Origin: JBELHJ01 sp042091495
GTDB lineage: Bacteria > Bacteroidota > Bacteroidia > Flavobacteriales > Flavobacteriaceae
Assembly: GCA_042091495.1 (NCBI GenBank)
Contig: JBELHJ010000022.1
Span: forward strand, 1 to 38,937
Reading direction: 5' to 3'
DNA length: 38,937 nt
Position numbers and translations under genes: made by a program. The notes beneath the pieces were generated by a model. The model had not been told where the DNA came from. It ran no database searches and worked only from the letters and a program-made list of their open reading frames with translations. Shown here one piece after another: positions 8,186 to 16,647 of this stretch. Each line of letters opens with the position of its first letter. Position 1 is the first letter of the stretch.

Positions 8186-10756
8186 TTGCTTTTGATTCGG
8201 ATCTACGCCCTCTTATTTTTTTTTGTATTCACAGCCAGTGCTCAGAATCCGTCTGCTGTAATAGCAACTGGAGATCAGTTTTATTGCACAGGGCAATTAC
8301 CAATTGTTGAGGGCAGTGTTACAATAAGTGATCCAAGTGACCCTTCTAGAACAACCCTTAACGCAGTATACATTCAAATTTCTTCTGGATATGAGAGAAA
8401 TAGTGATGTTTTATCTTTTGATAATTCACTTCAACCTAATATAACCACCAATTTCAATGCTGTTGAGGGAAAACTAACCCTAATAGGTCCAGCACAATTT
8501 TCAGATTTTGAGGAAGCAATTAAAAATGTAGTATTTGAAAATACCTCTGGAGTAATAAATCAAGATAAAACCATTGTCATTACCATAGGAGACGCCAATT
8601 ACTTACCGGAGACCAATCATTTCTATAAGTTTATAGATGCACCTCTAATTAGTTGGACAGACTCTAAGGCCGCAGCAGAAAATTTGCCATTATATTTTGG
8701 ACGAAAAGGTTATTTGACGACTATTACATCTGCAGTTGAAGCGGCTTTTGTAGGGGAACAAAGTCCTTTCACCGGATGGATTGGTGGAACAGATAATGAG
8801 GCTTATGGAACTTCCGAAGGACGCTGGATTTGGGCAACTGGTCCAGAACTAGGCACTGTGTTTTGGAATGGTGAAGTCAATGGAAGTTCACCAACCTATG
8901 CGAATTGGAGTGTTAACCCTCAAAGTCCAGAACCTAATAATTTTGGAGGAGAAAATAATGGTACTGGAGGAGAAGACTATGCCCATATTGCTGATCCCTC
9001 AGTTGCACAACCTTTTGGTTCATGGAATGACCTGCCCAATGCGGGTGGATCTGCTGGTTCACCTTACGCTGCTAAAGGCTATGTTGTTGAATTTGGAGGT
9101 ATGCCAGGTGATACCCCTGTGGATATTATTGCGGAGGTAACTATTAAAAAAACTGAATTTTCGACCTCCAATGAAACCCGCTGTGGATCTGGTATAGTGA
9201 CGCTTAATGGAACCTCAAATACGGGTGATTTGTATTGGTATGGTGCAGCTTCTGGAGGTAGTTTATTGCAGACGGGTTTATCCTATCAAGCTAATTATAG
9301 TGTATCCACTTCAGTATGGGTCACGCCATTAATAAGTTGTGAGGCCCAGCGAAAAGAGGTAACGGTTACTGTAAACGCATTACCTGATTATAATACTTCT
9401 GGTCATCAAATTATTCAATGTGATTTTGATAGCGATAGAATGGACGGTCAAACTGCATTTAATTTGTTTTTTGAAGCTGATATTTTAGAAATAACTAATG
9501 GTGTTTCAGCAAATAGAACTATTAATTTCTTCAAAGACCCACTTGAGACAGCTCCCATAACAGTTTCAGAAGCTTCAAATTTTATAAACATAGTATCAAA
9601 CCCACAAACCGTTTATGCCCAAGTTGTTGATAGTATTACTGGGTGCGAAAGTTCTGGATTTGTTGAGGTAGAGCTAATAGTTGAAAATGCTAGTAATTCT
9701 AATGGGATTTCAATAGATTTAATGACCTGCGATTTAAATATGTCTTCTGTTCCTACAGGTGGATTTGACTTAAATGACCCACAATTAGATCCAATAACTG
9801 CTGGTGTTAGTCCACCCTTTACTTTAAATTTTTATGAGACTAAGGACGATGCGATTCTTCAAGTAAACCCTATTGATTCTAATGTTATTTATGAGTCTCC
9901 AACCGGTATTATTTATGGCAGAGTTGAAAATGCATCAGGATTTTGTGTGGGTATAAGTGAAATTAGTTTGGTGGTTAATCCTTTGCCAGAGTTGTATGAT
10001 GATGTAACTGAAGATGCCCCTTATTTAATTTGTAATGATGGCATTGATGAGATTGAATTTTTTGCTTTGAAAGAACCACAAGACCCTTTAGCATCATATA
10101 GCTATATATGGTTTGACGACTCTGGAAATATTGTTGGTAATTCAGAATCATTAACTACTAAGTCCTCTGGAAAATATGAAGCCTTTGTTGAAAAACTTTA
10201 TCCAGGGACAAATTCTTCTTGTTTATCAATTAGAACTGTTTTTGTAGCTTATTCAAGTGTAGCTAAAATTGAAAGTGTGGTTGTTGATGACCTGTCTAAT
10301 AATAATTCAATATCACTAACAGTTTCCGGAGAAGGTAATTACACTTATGCAATAAACCAAGGTGTGTTTTTAAGTCCAGATTCTAATACCCCTTTACAGT
10401 TTCAATTCACTAATGTGCCTGCAGGCATTCAAACGGTAAAGGTTAAAGACATAAAGAATGATTGTGGAACCATTGAGTTAGAAGTAGCTGTGATAGGTTT
10501 TCCAAAGTTCATAACACCCAATGCTAACAATAAAAATGACACCTGGAATGTTTTAGGACTTACAACTAACAGTCAAAAATCAACGGCCATCTCAATTTTT
10601 GATAGATACGGTAAATTATTATCAAGTTTTAGAGCAGATCAAATAGGGTGGGATGGCACTTATAAAGGAAAACCTCTAGCAGCAAACGATTATTGGTATC
10701 TCGTTAAATTATATAACGGAAAAATTTACAGAGGGCATTTTACTTTAGTTAGATAG
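8186..10756 (+). CDS. Secreted C-type-lectin-like protein with T9SS type B C-terminal domain
   Basis: This 856-residue exported protein appears to start at a TTG (8186-8188), since no ATG precedes the signal peptide MLLIRIYALLFFFVFTASAQ. After an N-terminal beta region, residues about 145-305 resemble a C-type lectin fold (FYKFIDAPLISWTDSKAAAE, RKGYLTTITSAVEAAFVGEQ, GWIGGTDNEAYG, WATGPE, NWSVNPQSPEPNN, DYAHIADP, SWNDLPN). Ig/PKD-like modules follow, including the CGSGIVTLNGTSNTGDLYWY type. The last 90 residues (PKFITPNANNKNDTWNV, ISIFDRYGKLL, GWDGTYKGKPLAANDYWYLV) are the gliding-motility-associated type B sorting domain that directs proteins through the type IX system. A surface role in carbohydrate binding or adhesion is inferred. 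Confidence 0.85.
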   Translation: MLLIRIYALLFFFVFTASAQNPSAVIATGDQFYCTGQLPIVEGSVTISDPSDPSRTTLNAVYIQISSGYERNSDVLSFDNSLQPNITTNFNAVEGKLTLIGPAQFSDFEEAIKNVVFENTSGVINQDKTIVITIGDANYLPETNHFYKFIDAPLISWTDSKAAAENLPLYFGRKGYLTTITSAVEAAFVGEQSPFTGWIGGTDNEAYGTSEGRWIWATGPELGTVFWNGEVNGSSPTYANWSVNPQSPEPNNFGGENNGTGGEDYAHIADPSVAQPFGSWNDLPNAGGSAGSPYAAKGYVVEFGGMPGDTPVDIIAEVTIKKTEFSTSNETRCGSGIVTLNGTSNTGDLYWYGAASGGSLLQTGLSYQANYSVSTSVWVTPLISCEAQRKEVTVTVNALPDYNTSGHQIIQCDFDSDRMDGQTAFNLFFEADILEITNGVSANRTINFFKDPLETAPITVSEASNFINIVSNPQTVYAQVVDSITGCESSGFVEVELIVENASNSNGISIDLMTCDLNMSSVPTGGFDLNDPQLDPITAGVSPPFTLNFYETKDDAILQVNPIDSNVIYESPTGIIYGRVENASGFCVGISEISLVVNPLPELYDDVTEDAPYLICNDGIDEIEFFALKEPQDPLASYSYIWFDDSGNIVGNSESLTTKSSGKYEAFVEKLYPGTNSSCLSIRTVFVAYSSVAKIESVVVDDLSNNNSISLTVSGEGNYTYAINQGVFLSPDSNTPLQFQFTNVPAGIQTVKVKDIKNDCGTIELEVAVIGFPKFITPNANNKNDTWNVLGLTTNSQKSTAISIFDRYGKLLSSFRADQIGWDGTYKGKPLAANDYWYLVKLYNGKIYRGHFTLVR

Positions 10757-10758
10757 TA

Positions 10759-11559
10759 TTACCAGCTACCTCCAGCACCACCACCACTGAAGCCGCCACC
10801 GCCGCCAAAACCGCCAAAGCCTCCTCCTCCAAAGCTTCCTCCTGAAGAGTTTCCACCAAAGCTTCCTCCACTTCTACCCATACCACTTAAAATTATGGTA
10901 CTAAATAAATCGCGACTATCAAAATGGCCATTACCTCTTCCACCTCCCCTTCGATTATTTCTTCGGGCAATCCATATAATTATGATAAACAAAATGATGA
11001 TGAAGGAAAATATACCCTCAAAATCATTAGCATTTGAGTTAGATTTTCGTTTTGGTTTTCCTTTGTATGTGCCAGAAAGAATATCAATAAATGCCGAAGT
11101 TAGTTCATCTAAACCTCTGTAGTAATTATTACTTTTAAAGTTGGGTAGGGCATGATTTCTTATAAGTTCACCATTTATACCAGCTGTGAGTTTAGATTCC
11201 ACGCCATAGCCAGGTGCAACCCATATTTTTCGATCATTTTTAGCAAGTAAAACAAAAATACCATTATCTTCTTTGGCTTGGCCAATTCCCCATTTTTGAC
11301 CCCAACGTGGTGCTAATAGCCCAATATTTTCTCCCTTTGTACTAGAGATTATAGCAATAACAATTTCTGTAGATGTACTATCATTATATCGGATAAGTTT
11401 ATCTGTTAAAGCTCTAAACTCATTGTTATTAAGTGTGTTAGTGTTATCTATTACAGGTGGGATAAATTCAGGTTTCTCTGGGATATTGTATTGCCCAAAA
11501 CCTAAGTTTAAAATTCCTACTAATAATAGTAATGTAAAATGTAATTTCTTATTAATCAC
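10759..11559 (-). CDS. TPM-domain membrane protein with Gly-rich tail (YgcG type)
   Basis: This 266-residue protein has a signal peptide (KKLHFTLLLLVGILNLGFG) and a TPM domain (TLP18.3/Psb32/MOLO-1 fold) at about 33-160, with VIDNTNTLNNNE, STEIVIAIISS, NGIFVLLAKNDRKIWVAPGYGVE. A transmembrane helix follows at about 182-197 (FSFIIILFIIIIWIA), an arginine-rich segment, then a tail made largely of Gly and Ser ending GGGAGGSW. The start is GTG at 11557-11559, sharing one base with the TAG stop of the upstream TPM gene, so translation is probably coupled. The function of these proteins is unsettled; they commonly travel with LemA, as here. Confidence 0.87.
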   Translation of the reverse strand: MINKKLHFTLLLLVGILNLGFGQYNIPEKPEFIPPVIDNTNTLNNNEFRALTDKLIRYNDSTSTEIVIAIISSTKGENIGLLAPRWGQKWGIGQAKEDNGIFVLLAKNDRKIWVAPGYGVESKLTAGINGELIRNHALPNFKSNNYYRGLDELTSAFIDILSGTYKGKPKRKSNSNANDFEGIFSFIIILFIIIIWIARRNNRRGGGRGNGHFDSRDLFSTIILSGMGRSGGSFGGNSSGGSFGGGGFGGFGGGGGFSGGGAGGSW

Positions 11560-11993
11560 TAGCTTTTTGATATGTCGTTAGATAATTCGTCTACATCGTC
11601 TTCTTCCCATGGAAAGTATTGCTTAAGTACTTCTCCGGATTTAAGAATTCCTGCAATAAGACCTTCTTTAAATTGACCCGCTCTAAAATGGCTCTGAATG
11701 GTATCCATGGTCGTATTCCAAAAATCGTTGGCAACTAATTCATTGATACCTTGATCACCATAAATAACAAAAGATTTATCTTGAACAGCAACGTAAATAA
11801 GTACCCCATTTCGTTTGGCTGTGGCATCCATTTTGAGTTCATGAAATACAGCTACAGCTCTCTTAAAATGATCCAAATCGGAATGGCCCTCAATGTGGAC
11901 TCGAATTTCACCAGAAGTTTCAAGTTCAGCTTGTTTAATAGCGGCTACAACTTCTTGTTCGTCTTCTGGAGTTAAAAATATACTGGCACTCAT
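11559..11993 (-). CDS. TPM-domain protein (TLP18.3/Psb32/MOLO-1 family)
   Basis: This 144-residue protein has no signal peptide or transmembrane segment and consists of one TPM domain: ITPEDEQEV-like start, GEIRVHIEGHSD, GVLIYVAVQDKSFVIYGDQG and an acidic tail (EEDDVDEL). It seems to be a cytoplasmic-side or soluble companion of the longer TPM protein downstream. Its ATG is one base after the stop of lemA, and its stop overlaps the next start, so the three genes are translationally linked. Biochemical activity is unknown. Confidence 0.88.
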   Translation of the reverse strand: MSASIFLTPEDEQEVVAAIKQAELETSGEIRVHIEGHSDLDHFKRAVAVFHELKMDATAKRNGVLIYVAVQDKSFVIYGDQGINELVANDFWNTTMDTIQSHFRAGQFKEGLIAGILKSGEVLKQYFPWEEDDVDELSNDISKS

Positions 11994-12593
11994 TTAATTA
12001 AAATCAAATTCAACTTCTACAGGTTTTTCTGCACCTACTTCAGCATCGAAATAGGGTTTACCTTCAAAGTCAAACCATCCTGCATATATAGAGTTAGGGA
12101 ATTTTTTCACATGATTATTATACGGCTTAATAGCTTCATTAAATCTTATTCGTGCTGTCTGAATTGTATTTTCTGTACTAGTTAATTCATCCTGAAGTTT
12201 TAAAAAATTCTCATTTGCTTTTAAATCCGGATATTTTTCTATGGTTACAAGTAATCTGCTTAGAGCACTGCTCAATCCTCCCTGAACCTGGTTAAATTGT
12301 TGTAACTGTTGTGGTGAGATATTAGTAGGGTCTATAGTGGTTTGTGTAGCTTTTGCTCTTGCTTCAACAACTTCTCTAAGTGTGTTTCTTTCAAAATCTG
12401 CAGCACCTTTAACTGTATTGACTAAATTACCGATGAGATCATTTCTTCTTTGATAACTGGTCTGCACATTTCCCCAGGCTTCGCTTACATTTTCATTGAG
12501 CTCTACAGCAGTATTATTGAATCCTTTAAGTGTTGAATAAACAATGACACCTAATACAGCAAATACTATTAAAGCGATGATTCCTTTTTTCAT
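11994..12593 (-). CDS. LemA family protein
   Basis: This 199-residue LemA-type protein has an N-terminal transmembrane helix (KKGIIALIVFAVLGVIVYST) followed by a long helical domain with the family pattern NVSEAWGNVQTSYQRRNDLI, LVNTVKGAADFE, LREVVEARAKA, KYPDLKANENFLKLQDEL and RIRFNEAIKPYN. LemA proteins are membrane-anchored helical bundles of uncertain function. It is followed by two TPM genes, a common pairing, and preceded 10 bases upstream by a MerR regulator. Confidence 0.95.
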   Translation of the reverse strand: MKKGIIALIVFAVLGVIVYSTLKGFNNTAVELNENVSEAWGNVQTSYQRRNDLIGNLVNTVKGAADFERNTLREVVEARAKATQTTIDPTNISPQQLQQFNQVQGGLSSALSRLLVTIEKYPDLKANENFLKLQDELTSTENTIQTARIRFNEAIKPYNNHVKKFPNSIYAGWFDFEGKPYFDAEVGAEKPVEVEFDFN

Positions 12594-12603
12594 AATATGG
12601 TTT

Positions 12604-12933
12604 TTAAAGTTCTTTTTTAATTTTTAATAATTCAGATTTGATATGCTCAAGTTTAGAAATAATTTCATATTTAGTGAGATCTTTCTGCTGTCGCTCCTTA
12701 ATATGGATTTTAGCACCTTCAAGCGTATATCCTCTTTCCTTTACTAAATAGTATATGAATTTGAGATTTGTTACATCTTCCTGAGAAAATTTTCTAATTC
12801 CTGTATCAGTTTTATGTGGATTAAGAATTTTAAATTCTTTTTCCCAAAAACGAATTAAAGAGGTGTTAACCTTAAAAGCTTTAGCTAATTCACCAATAGA
12901 ATAATAGCGTTTCTCAGGTAGGTTGAGTTCCAT
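12604..12933 (-). CDS. MerR family transcriptional regulator
   Basis: This 109-residue protein has a MerR winged helix at about 10-75 (YYSIGELAKAFKVNTSLIRF, WEKEF, KTDTGIRKFSQEDV, LVKERGYTLEGAK) and a short C-terminal coiled coil. It lacks the C-terminal Cys ligands of metal-sensing MerR proteins, so the signal is unknown. It lies 3 bases downstream of the M23 peptidase gene and 10 bases upstream of lemA, inside the same transcription unit. Regulation of that unit is plausible but not shown. Confidence 0.92.
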   Translation of the reverse strand: MELNLPEKRYYSIGELAKAFKVNTSLIRFWEKEFKILNPHKTDTGIRKFSQEDVTNLKFIYYLVKERGYTLEGAKIHIKERQQKDLTKYEIISKLEHIKSELLKIKKEL

Positions 12934-12936
12934 GAC

Positions 12937-13908
12937 TTAGTCTAAAGATTGATTTTCTACCTCGGCTTGTTTTAAAAGTAAATCAAACTCTTGAGCAGTT
13001 AGATTACCGTAATAAAAATTAACGGGATTGATTTTTCTTCCGTCTTTAGCAATTTCGTAATGTAAGTGTGGAGCTTGAGAACGTCCTGTACTTCCTACAA
13101 AGCCAATAACATCTCCACGTTTAACTTTTTGACCACGTCTAACGTTGTAGCCATTTAAGTGCGCATACAAAGAAACATAACCGTAACCATGATCTATCCT
13201 GATATGTTTTCCATAACCAGACGATCTGCTATCAGCTCTTGTGATTTTTCCATCACCTGAAGCATAAACAGGTGTACCTCGCTTAGCAGTAAAATCCATA
13301 CCCTTGTGAAATTTTCTGGCTTTAGTGAAAGGATCTCTTCGCCAACCAAAACCAGATGCCATTCTGGTTAGTTCACTATTTTTTATGGGTTGAATTGCAG
13401 GAATAGCACTTAACAGTTGCTCTTTATTTTTAGCTAATTTTGCAATTTCATCTAGTGATTTAGATTGCACCACTATTGCTTTTTCTAAAATATCAATGCG
13501 CTTAGCAGATTCAATTACAAGCTGGCTATTGTCATAACCCTCATATTTTTTGTACCTGTTGATACCACCAAATCCAGCACGTCGCTGTTCTTCGGGTATA
13601 GGATTAGTTTCAAAGTAGTGGCGGTATAAATTATTGTCTCTTTGCTCAACATTTTCAAGAACTTGATAAGCATTTTCAATTTTTTTGGTAAGGATGTCAT
13701 ATTGAAATAGTAAATTAGTTAATTCTCTTTCAAGTGATTTTTCTTTAGGCGATTGAAAATATAAACCACCAATAATTACAAACAATAGTGCAAAGCAACC
13801 TGAGCTGATAATAAATAGAGAAACGTATTTAAAAGTTGTTTTTTTTGAGCGTTTAACCTCTTTGTATGAGAGGGTTTCTGAATCGTAATAATATTTTACC
13901 TTACTCAT
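12937..13908 (-). CDS. Membrane-anchored M23 family metallopeptidase
   Basis: This 323-residue protein has a cytoplasmic N-terminus, a transmembrane helix at about 28-50 (SLFIISSGCFALLFVIIGGL), a coiled-coil periplasmic segment (about 55-165) and a C-terminal LytM/M23 zinc peptidase domain. The zinc ligands are visible: HKGMD (first His and Asp) and HLHYE, with a further His in YGYVSLYAHLNG. M23 enzymes of this layout cut peptidoglycan cross-links or regulate cell-wall turnover. It is the first gene of a five-gene minus-strand operon and is divergent from alaS. Confidence 0.95.
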   Translation of the reverse strand: MSKVKYYYDSETLSYKEVKRSKKTTFKYVSLFIISSGCFALLFVIIGGLYFQSPKEKSLERELTNLLFQYDILTKKIENAYQVLENVEQRDNNLYRHYFETNPIPEEQRRAGFGGINRYKKYEGYDNSQLVIESAKRIDILEKAIVVQSKSLDEIAKLAKNKEQLLSAIPAIQPIKNSELTRMASGFGWRRDPFTKARKFHKGMDFTAKRGTPVYASGDGKITRADSRSSGYGKHIRIDHGYGYVSLYAHLNGYNVRRGQKVKRGDVIGFVGSTGRSQAPHLHYEIAKDGRKINPVNFYYGNLTAQEFDLLLKQAEVENQSLD

Positions 13909-13936
13909 TTGTGAATTTATACTATTTTTGCTCTTG

Positions 13937-13955
13937 AAAGGGGATTAGCCCCTTT
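13937..13955. promoter_or_regulatory. Perfect GC-rich hairpin in the M23/alaS divergent region
   Basis: AAAGGGG-ATTAG-CCCCTTT forms a 7-bp stem with a 5-base loop. Neither strand has a following T-run, so it is not a normal terminator. It would lie in the 5' leader of the M23 transcript. If the TATTTTTG at 13923-13930 is used, it would also sit at the very 5' end of an alaS transcript. Confidence 0.45.
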
Positions 13956-13972
13956 AAATATTGATTACATAA

Positions 13973-13980
13973 CAAATATA
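13973..13980 (-). promoter_or_regulatory. -7 promoter element of the M23/lemA operon
   Basis: On the minus strand TATATTTG matches TAnnTTTG, with TTTA 19 bases further upstream as a weak -33. The leader would be about 58 bases and contain the hairpin at 13937-13955. Confidence 0.5.
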
Positions 13981-14032
13981 GTAAAGTTTTGTAATCACCT
14001 AAATTAAATAAACGATTAGCGTTAATATATAA

Positions 14033-16645
14033 ATGAAATCCCAAGATATTCGTTCCCAGTTTTTAAGTTTTTTTGAACAAAAAAAACATCAAGTTGTAGC
14101 CTCAGCTCCAATGGTCTTGAAAAATGATCCTACCCTTATGTTTGTCAATTCGGGTATGGCCCCATTTAAAGAATATTTTCTTGGTAATTCAGAGGTGAGT
14201 GCTCCACGTATTTGCGATACTCAAAAATGTCTTCGTGTTTCTGGTAAGCATAATGATTTAGAAGAGGTAGGTTATGACACGTATCATCATACGCTATTCG
14301 AAATGTTAGGGAATTGGAGTTTTGGAGATTATTTCAAAAAAGAAGCCATAAACTGGGCTTGGGAATTATTGACTAAAGTTTATAAAATCAATCCAGAGCA
14401 ATTATATGTAACTGTCTTTGAAGGTGATGCTTCAGATGGAACACAAATGGATCAAGAAGCCTATGATTTTTGGAAAACTATTGTCCCAGAAGACCGCATT
14501 CTTATGGGTAATAAAAAAGATAACTTTTGGGAAATGGGTGAACAAGGGCCATGTGGACCCTGTAGTGAAATACACGTTGATATTAGGACTGAAGACGAGC
14601 GATCAAAAGTTTCAGGAAAATCATTGGTAAACCAAGACCACCCTCATGTTGTTGAGATATGGAATCTTGTATTTATGCAGTATAACCGAAAAGCAGACGG
14701 CTCTTTGGAAGATTTGCCTAATAAGCATATCGATACTGGAATGGGTTTTGAACGTTTGTGTATGGTCTTACAAGGTGTACAATCCAACTATGATACTGAC
14801 GTATTTACACCTATAATTCGTGAAATTGAAGCGATTTCAGGGAAAGATTATGGTAAAGACAATGAGATTGATATAGCTATTAGAGTAATTTCAGACCATG
14901 TTAGAGCAGTGGCATTTGCTATTGCCGATGGACAACTTCCAAGTAATAACGGTGCAGGTTATGTTATTAGACGTATACTTAGAAGAGCTATTAGATACGG
15001 GTTTACATTTTTGAATAAACAGGAGCCTTTTATATTTAGATTAGTAGAAATACTCTCACAAAAAATGGGTGAAGCATTTCCTGAAATTAAAACCCAAAAA
15101 CAGCTTATTGAGAATGTAATTAAAGAAGAAGAACATTCTTTTTTAAGGACCTTAGATCAAGGTTTGTTATTACTTAATCGTCTGGTAAACAATGCTAAAG
15201 GAAATGTTATCTCTGGAGATAAAGCTTTTGAACTGTATGATACTTATGGTTTTCCTTTAGATCTGACGTCATTAATACTGAAAGAGAGAGGAATGACTCT
15301 TGATGTGGAAGCATTTGAATTAGAAATGCAGAAGCAAAAAAATAGGTCGAAGTCTGCAAGTCAGGTGTCAACCGGTGATTGGACAGAACTTTTCGAGGAT
15401 GATGTTCAAGAGTTTATTGGTTATGATACGTTAGAAGCAAAGGTTAAAATTTCGAGATATAGAAAGGTTGTTTCAAAAAAGGAAGGTACTTTGTTTCAAT
15501 TGGTTTTTAATCTAACCCCTTTTTATCCTGAAGGAGGTGGTCAAGTGGGGGATAAAGGGTATATAGAATCCTCAAACGGAGACGTGACTTACATCCTTGA
15601 TACTAAAAAAGAAAATAATGTTATTATCCATTTGGTTAAGGAGTTACCTAATCACTTGGATTCTCACTTTACAGCTATAGTAGATGAAAAACAACGCCTA
15701 AGGACTTCTAGTAATCATACAGCAACACATTTATTACATCAAGCTTTGAGAGAGGTTTTAGGAACTCATGTAGAACAAAAAGGTTCTGCTGTTCATTCTA
15801 AATATTTGCGTTTTGATTTTTCTCATTTTTCAAAATTAACTCAGGAAGAACTGAATGATGTTCAAGATTTTGTAAATCGAAGAATAGAAAGTAAGTTGCC
15901 ATTAGTTGAACAACGTAATGTAACCATGGAGGTTGCTATAAATGATGGTGCCTTAGCTTTATTTGGAGAAAAATATGGTGATACGGTTCGTAGTATTAGA
16001 TTTGGTCAATCTATTGAATTATGTGGTGGTACTCATGTTGAAAATACCGGTGATATATGGCATTTTAAAATTACATCTGAAAGTGCTGTAGCTTCTGGTA
16101 TTAGAAGAATAGAAGCGATTACTTACGATGCAGTAAAGGATTATTATTTTGAGAATAATGCTACTTTCCAAGATATAAGAGGTCTTTTAAACAATGCTAA
16201 AGAACCTTTAAAGGCAATTCAAGCGCTTCAAGAGGACAATCAAAAACTACGAAAACAAATAGAGCAATTTCAAAAAGAAAAAGCGCAACAAGCTAAGGGA
16301 AACCTTAAGTCTGAATTAAATTCTCATAATGGCATACAATTCTTGTTTAAAAAAGTTGATTTAGATGCGGCTAGTATTAAAGATATTTGTTTTGAACTTG
16401 GAGGACAGTTTGAAGATTTATTCCTCGTATTTGCGTCTGAGTTAAATGGTAAAGCCATATTATCCTGTTATGTTTCAAAACCACTTGTTGAATCTCATGA
16501 CCTCAACGCAGGACAAATAGTAAGAACTTTAGGTAAATATATTCAAGGTGGTGGCGGAGGACAGCCGTTTTTTGCAACCGCAGGAGGTAAAAATCCAACA
16601 GGAATACCTGAAGCTTTAAAAGCCGCCGAAGGTTTAATAATGTAA
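14033..16645 (+). CDS. alaS: Alanine--tRNA ligase
   Basis: AlaS charges tRNA-Ala with alanine. At 870 residues it is full length. It begins with the class II catalytic core (RSQFLSFFEQKKHQVVASAP, FVNSGMAPFKEYFLG, LGNWSFGDYFK) and has the aspartate-rich IDTGMGFERL segment. The editing domain shows HTATHLLHQAL and CGGTHVENTGDI zinc-binding motifs. The C-terminal C-Ala region ends in GGGGGQPFFATAGGKNP, typical of bacterial AlaS. The start is ATG with no Shine-Dalgarno. The GSCFA gene follows after 2 bases. Confidence 0.98.
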   Translation: MKSQDIRSQFLSFFEQKKHQVVASAPMVLKNDPTLMFVNSGMAPFKEYFLGNSEVSAPRICDTQKCLRVSGKHNDLEEVGYDTYHHTLFEMLGNWSFGDYFKKEAINWAWELLTKVYKINPEQLYVTVFEGDASDGTQMDQEAYDFWKTIVPEDRILMGNKKDNFWEMGEQGPCGPCSEIHVDIRTEDERSKVSGKSLVNQDHPHVVEIWNLVFMQYNRKADGSLEDLPNKHIDTGMGFERLCMVLQGVQSNYDTDVFTPIIREIEAISGKDYGKDNEIDIAIRVISDHVRAVAFAIADGQLPSNNGAGYVIRRILRRAIRYGFTFLNKQEPFIFRLVEILSQKMGEAFPEIKTQKQLIENVIKEEEHSFLRTLDQGLLLLNRLVNNAKGNVISGDKAFELYDTYGFPLDLTSLILKERGMTLDVEAFELEMQKQKNRSKSASQVSTGDWTELFEDDVQEFIGYDTLEAKVKISRYRKVVSKKEGTLFQLVFNLTPFYPEGGGQVGDKGYIESSNGDVTYILDTKKENNVIIHLVKELPNHLDSHFTAIVDEKQRLRTSSNHTATHLLHQALREVLGTHVEQKGSAVHSKYLRFDFSHFSKLTQEELNDVQDFVNRRIESKLPLVEQRNVTMEVAINDGALALFGEKYGDTVRSIRFGQSIELCGGTHVENTGDIWHFKITSESAVASGIRRIEAITYDAVKDYYFENNATFQDIRGLLNNAKEPLKAIQALQEDNQKLRKQIEQFQKEKAQQAKGNLKSELNSHNGIQFLFKKVDLDAASIKDICFELGGQFEDLFLVFASELNGKAILSCYVSKPLVESHDLNAGQIVRTLGKYIQGGGGGQPFFATAGGKNPTGIPEALKAAEGLIM

Positions 16646-16647
16646 TT

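Noticed and set aside
13937..13955. Reading the AAAGGGG/CCCCTTT hairpin as an intrinsic terminator
   Set aside because: It lies between two divergent gene starts with no gene ending there, and no T-run follows on either strand.
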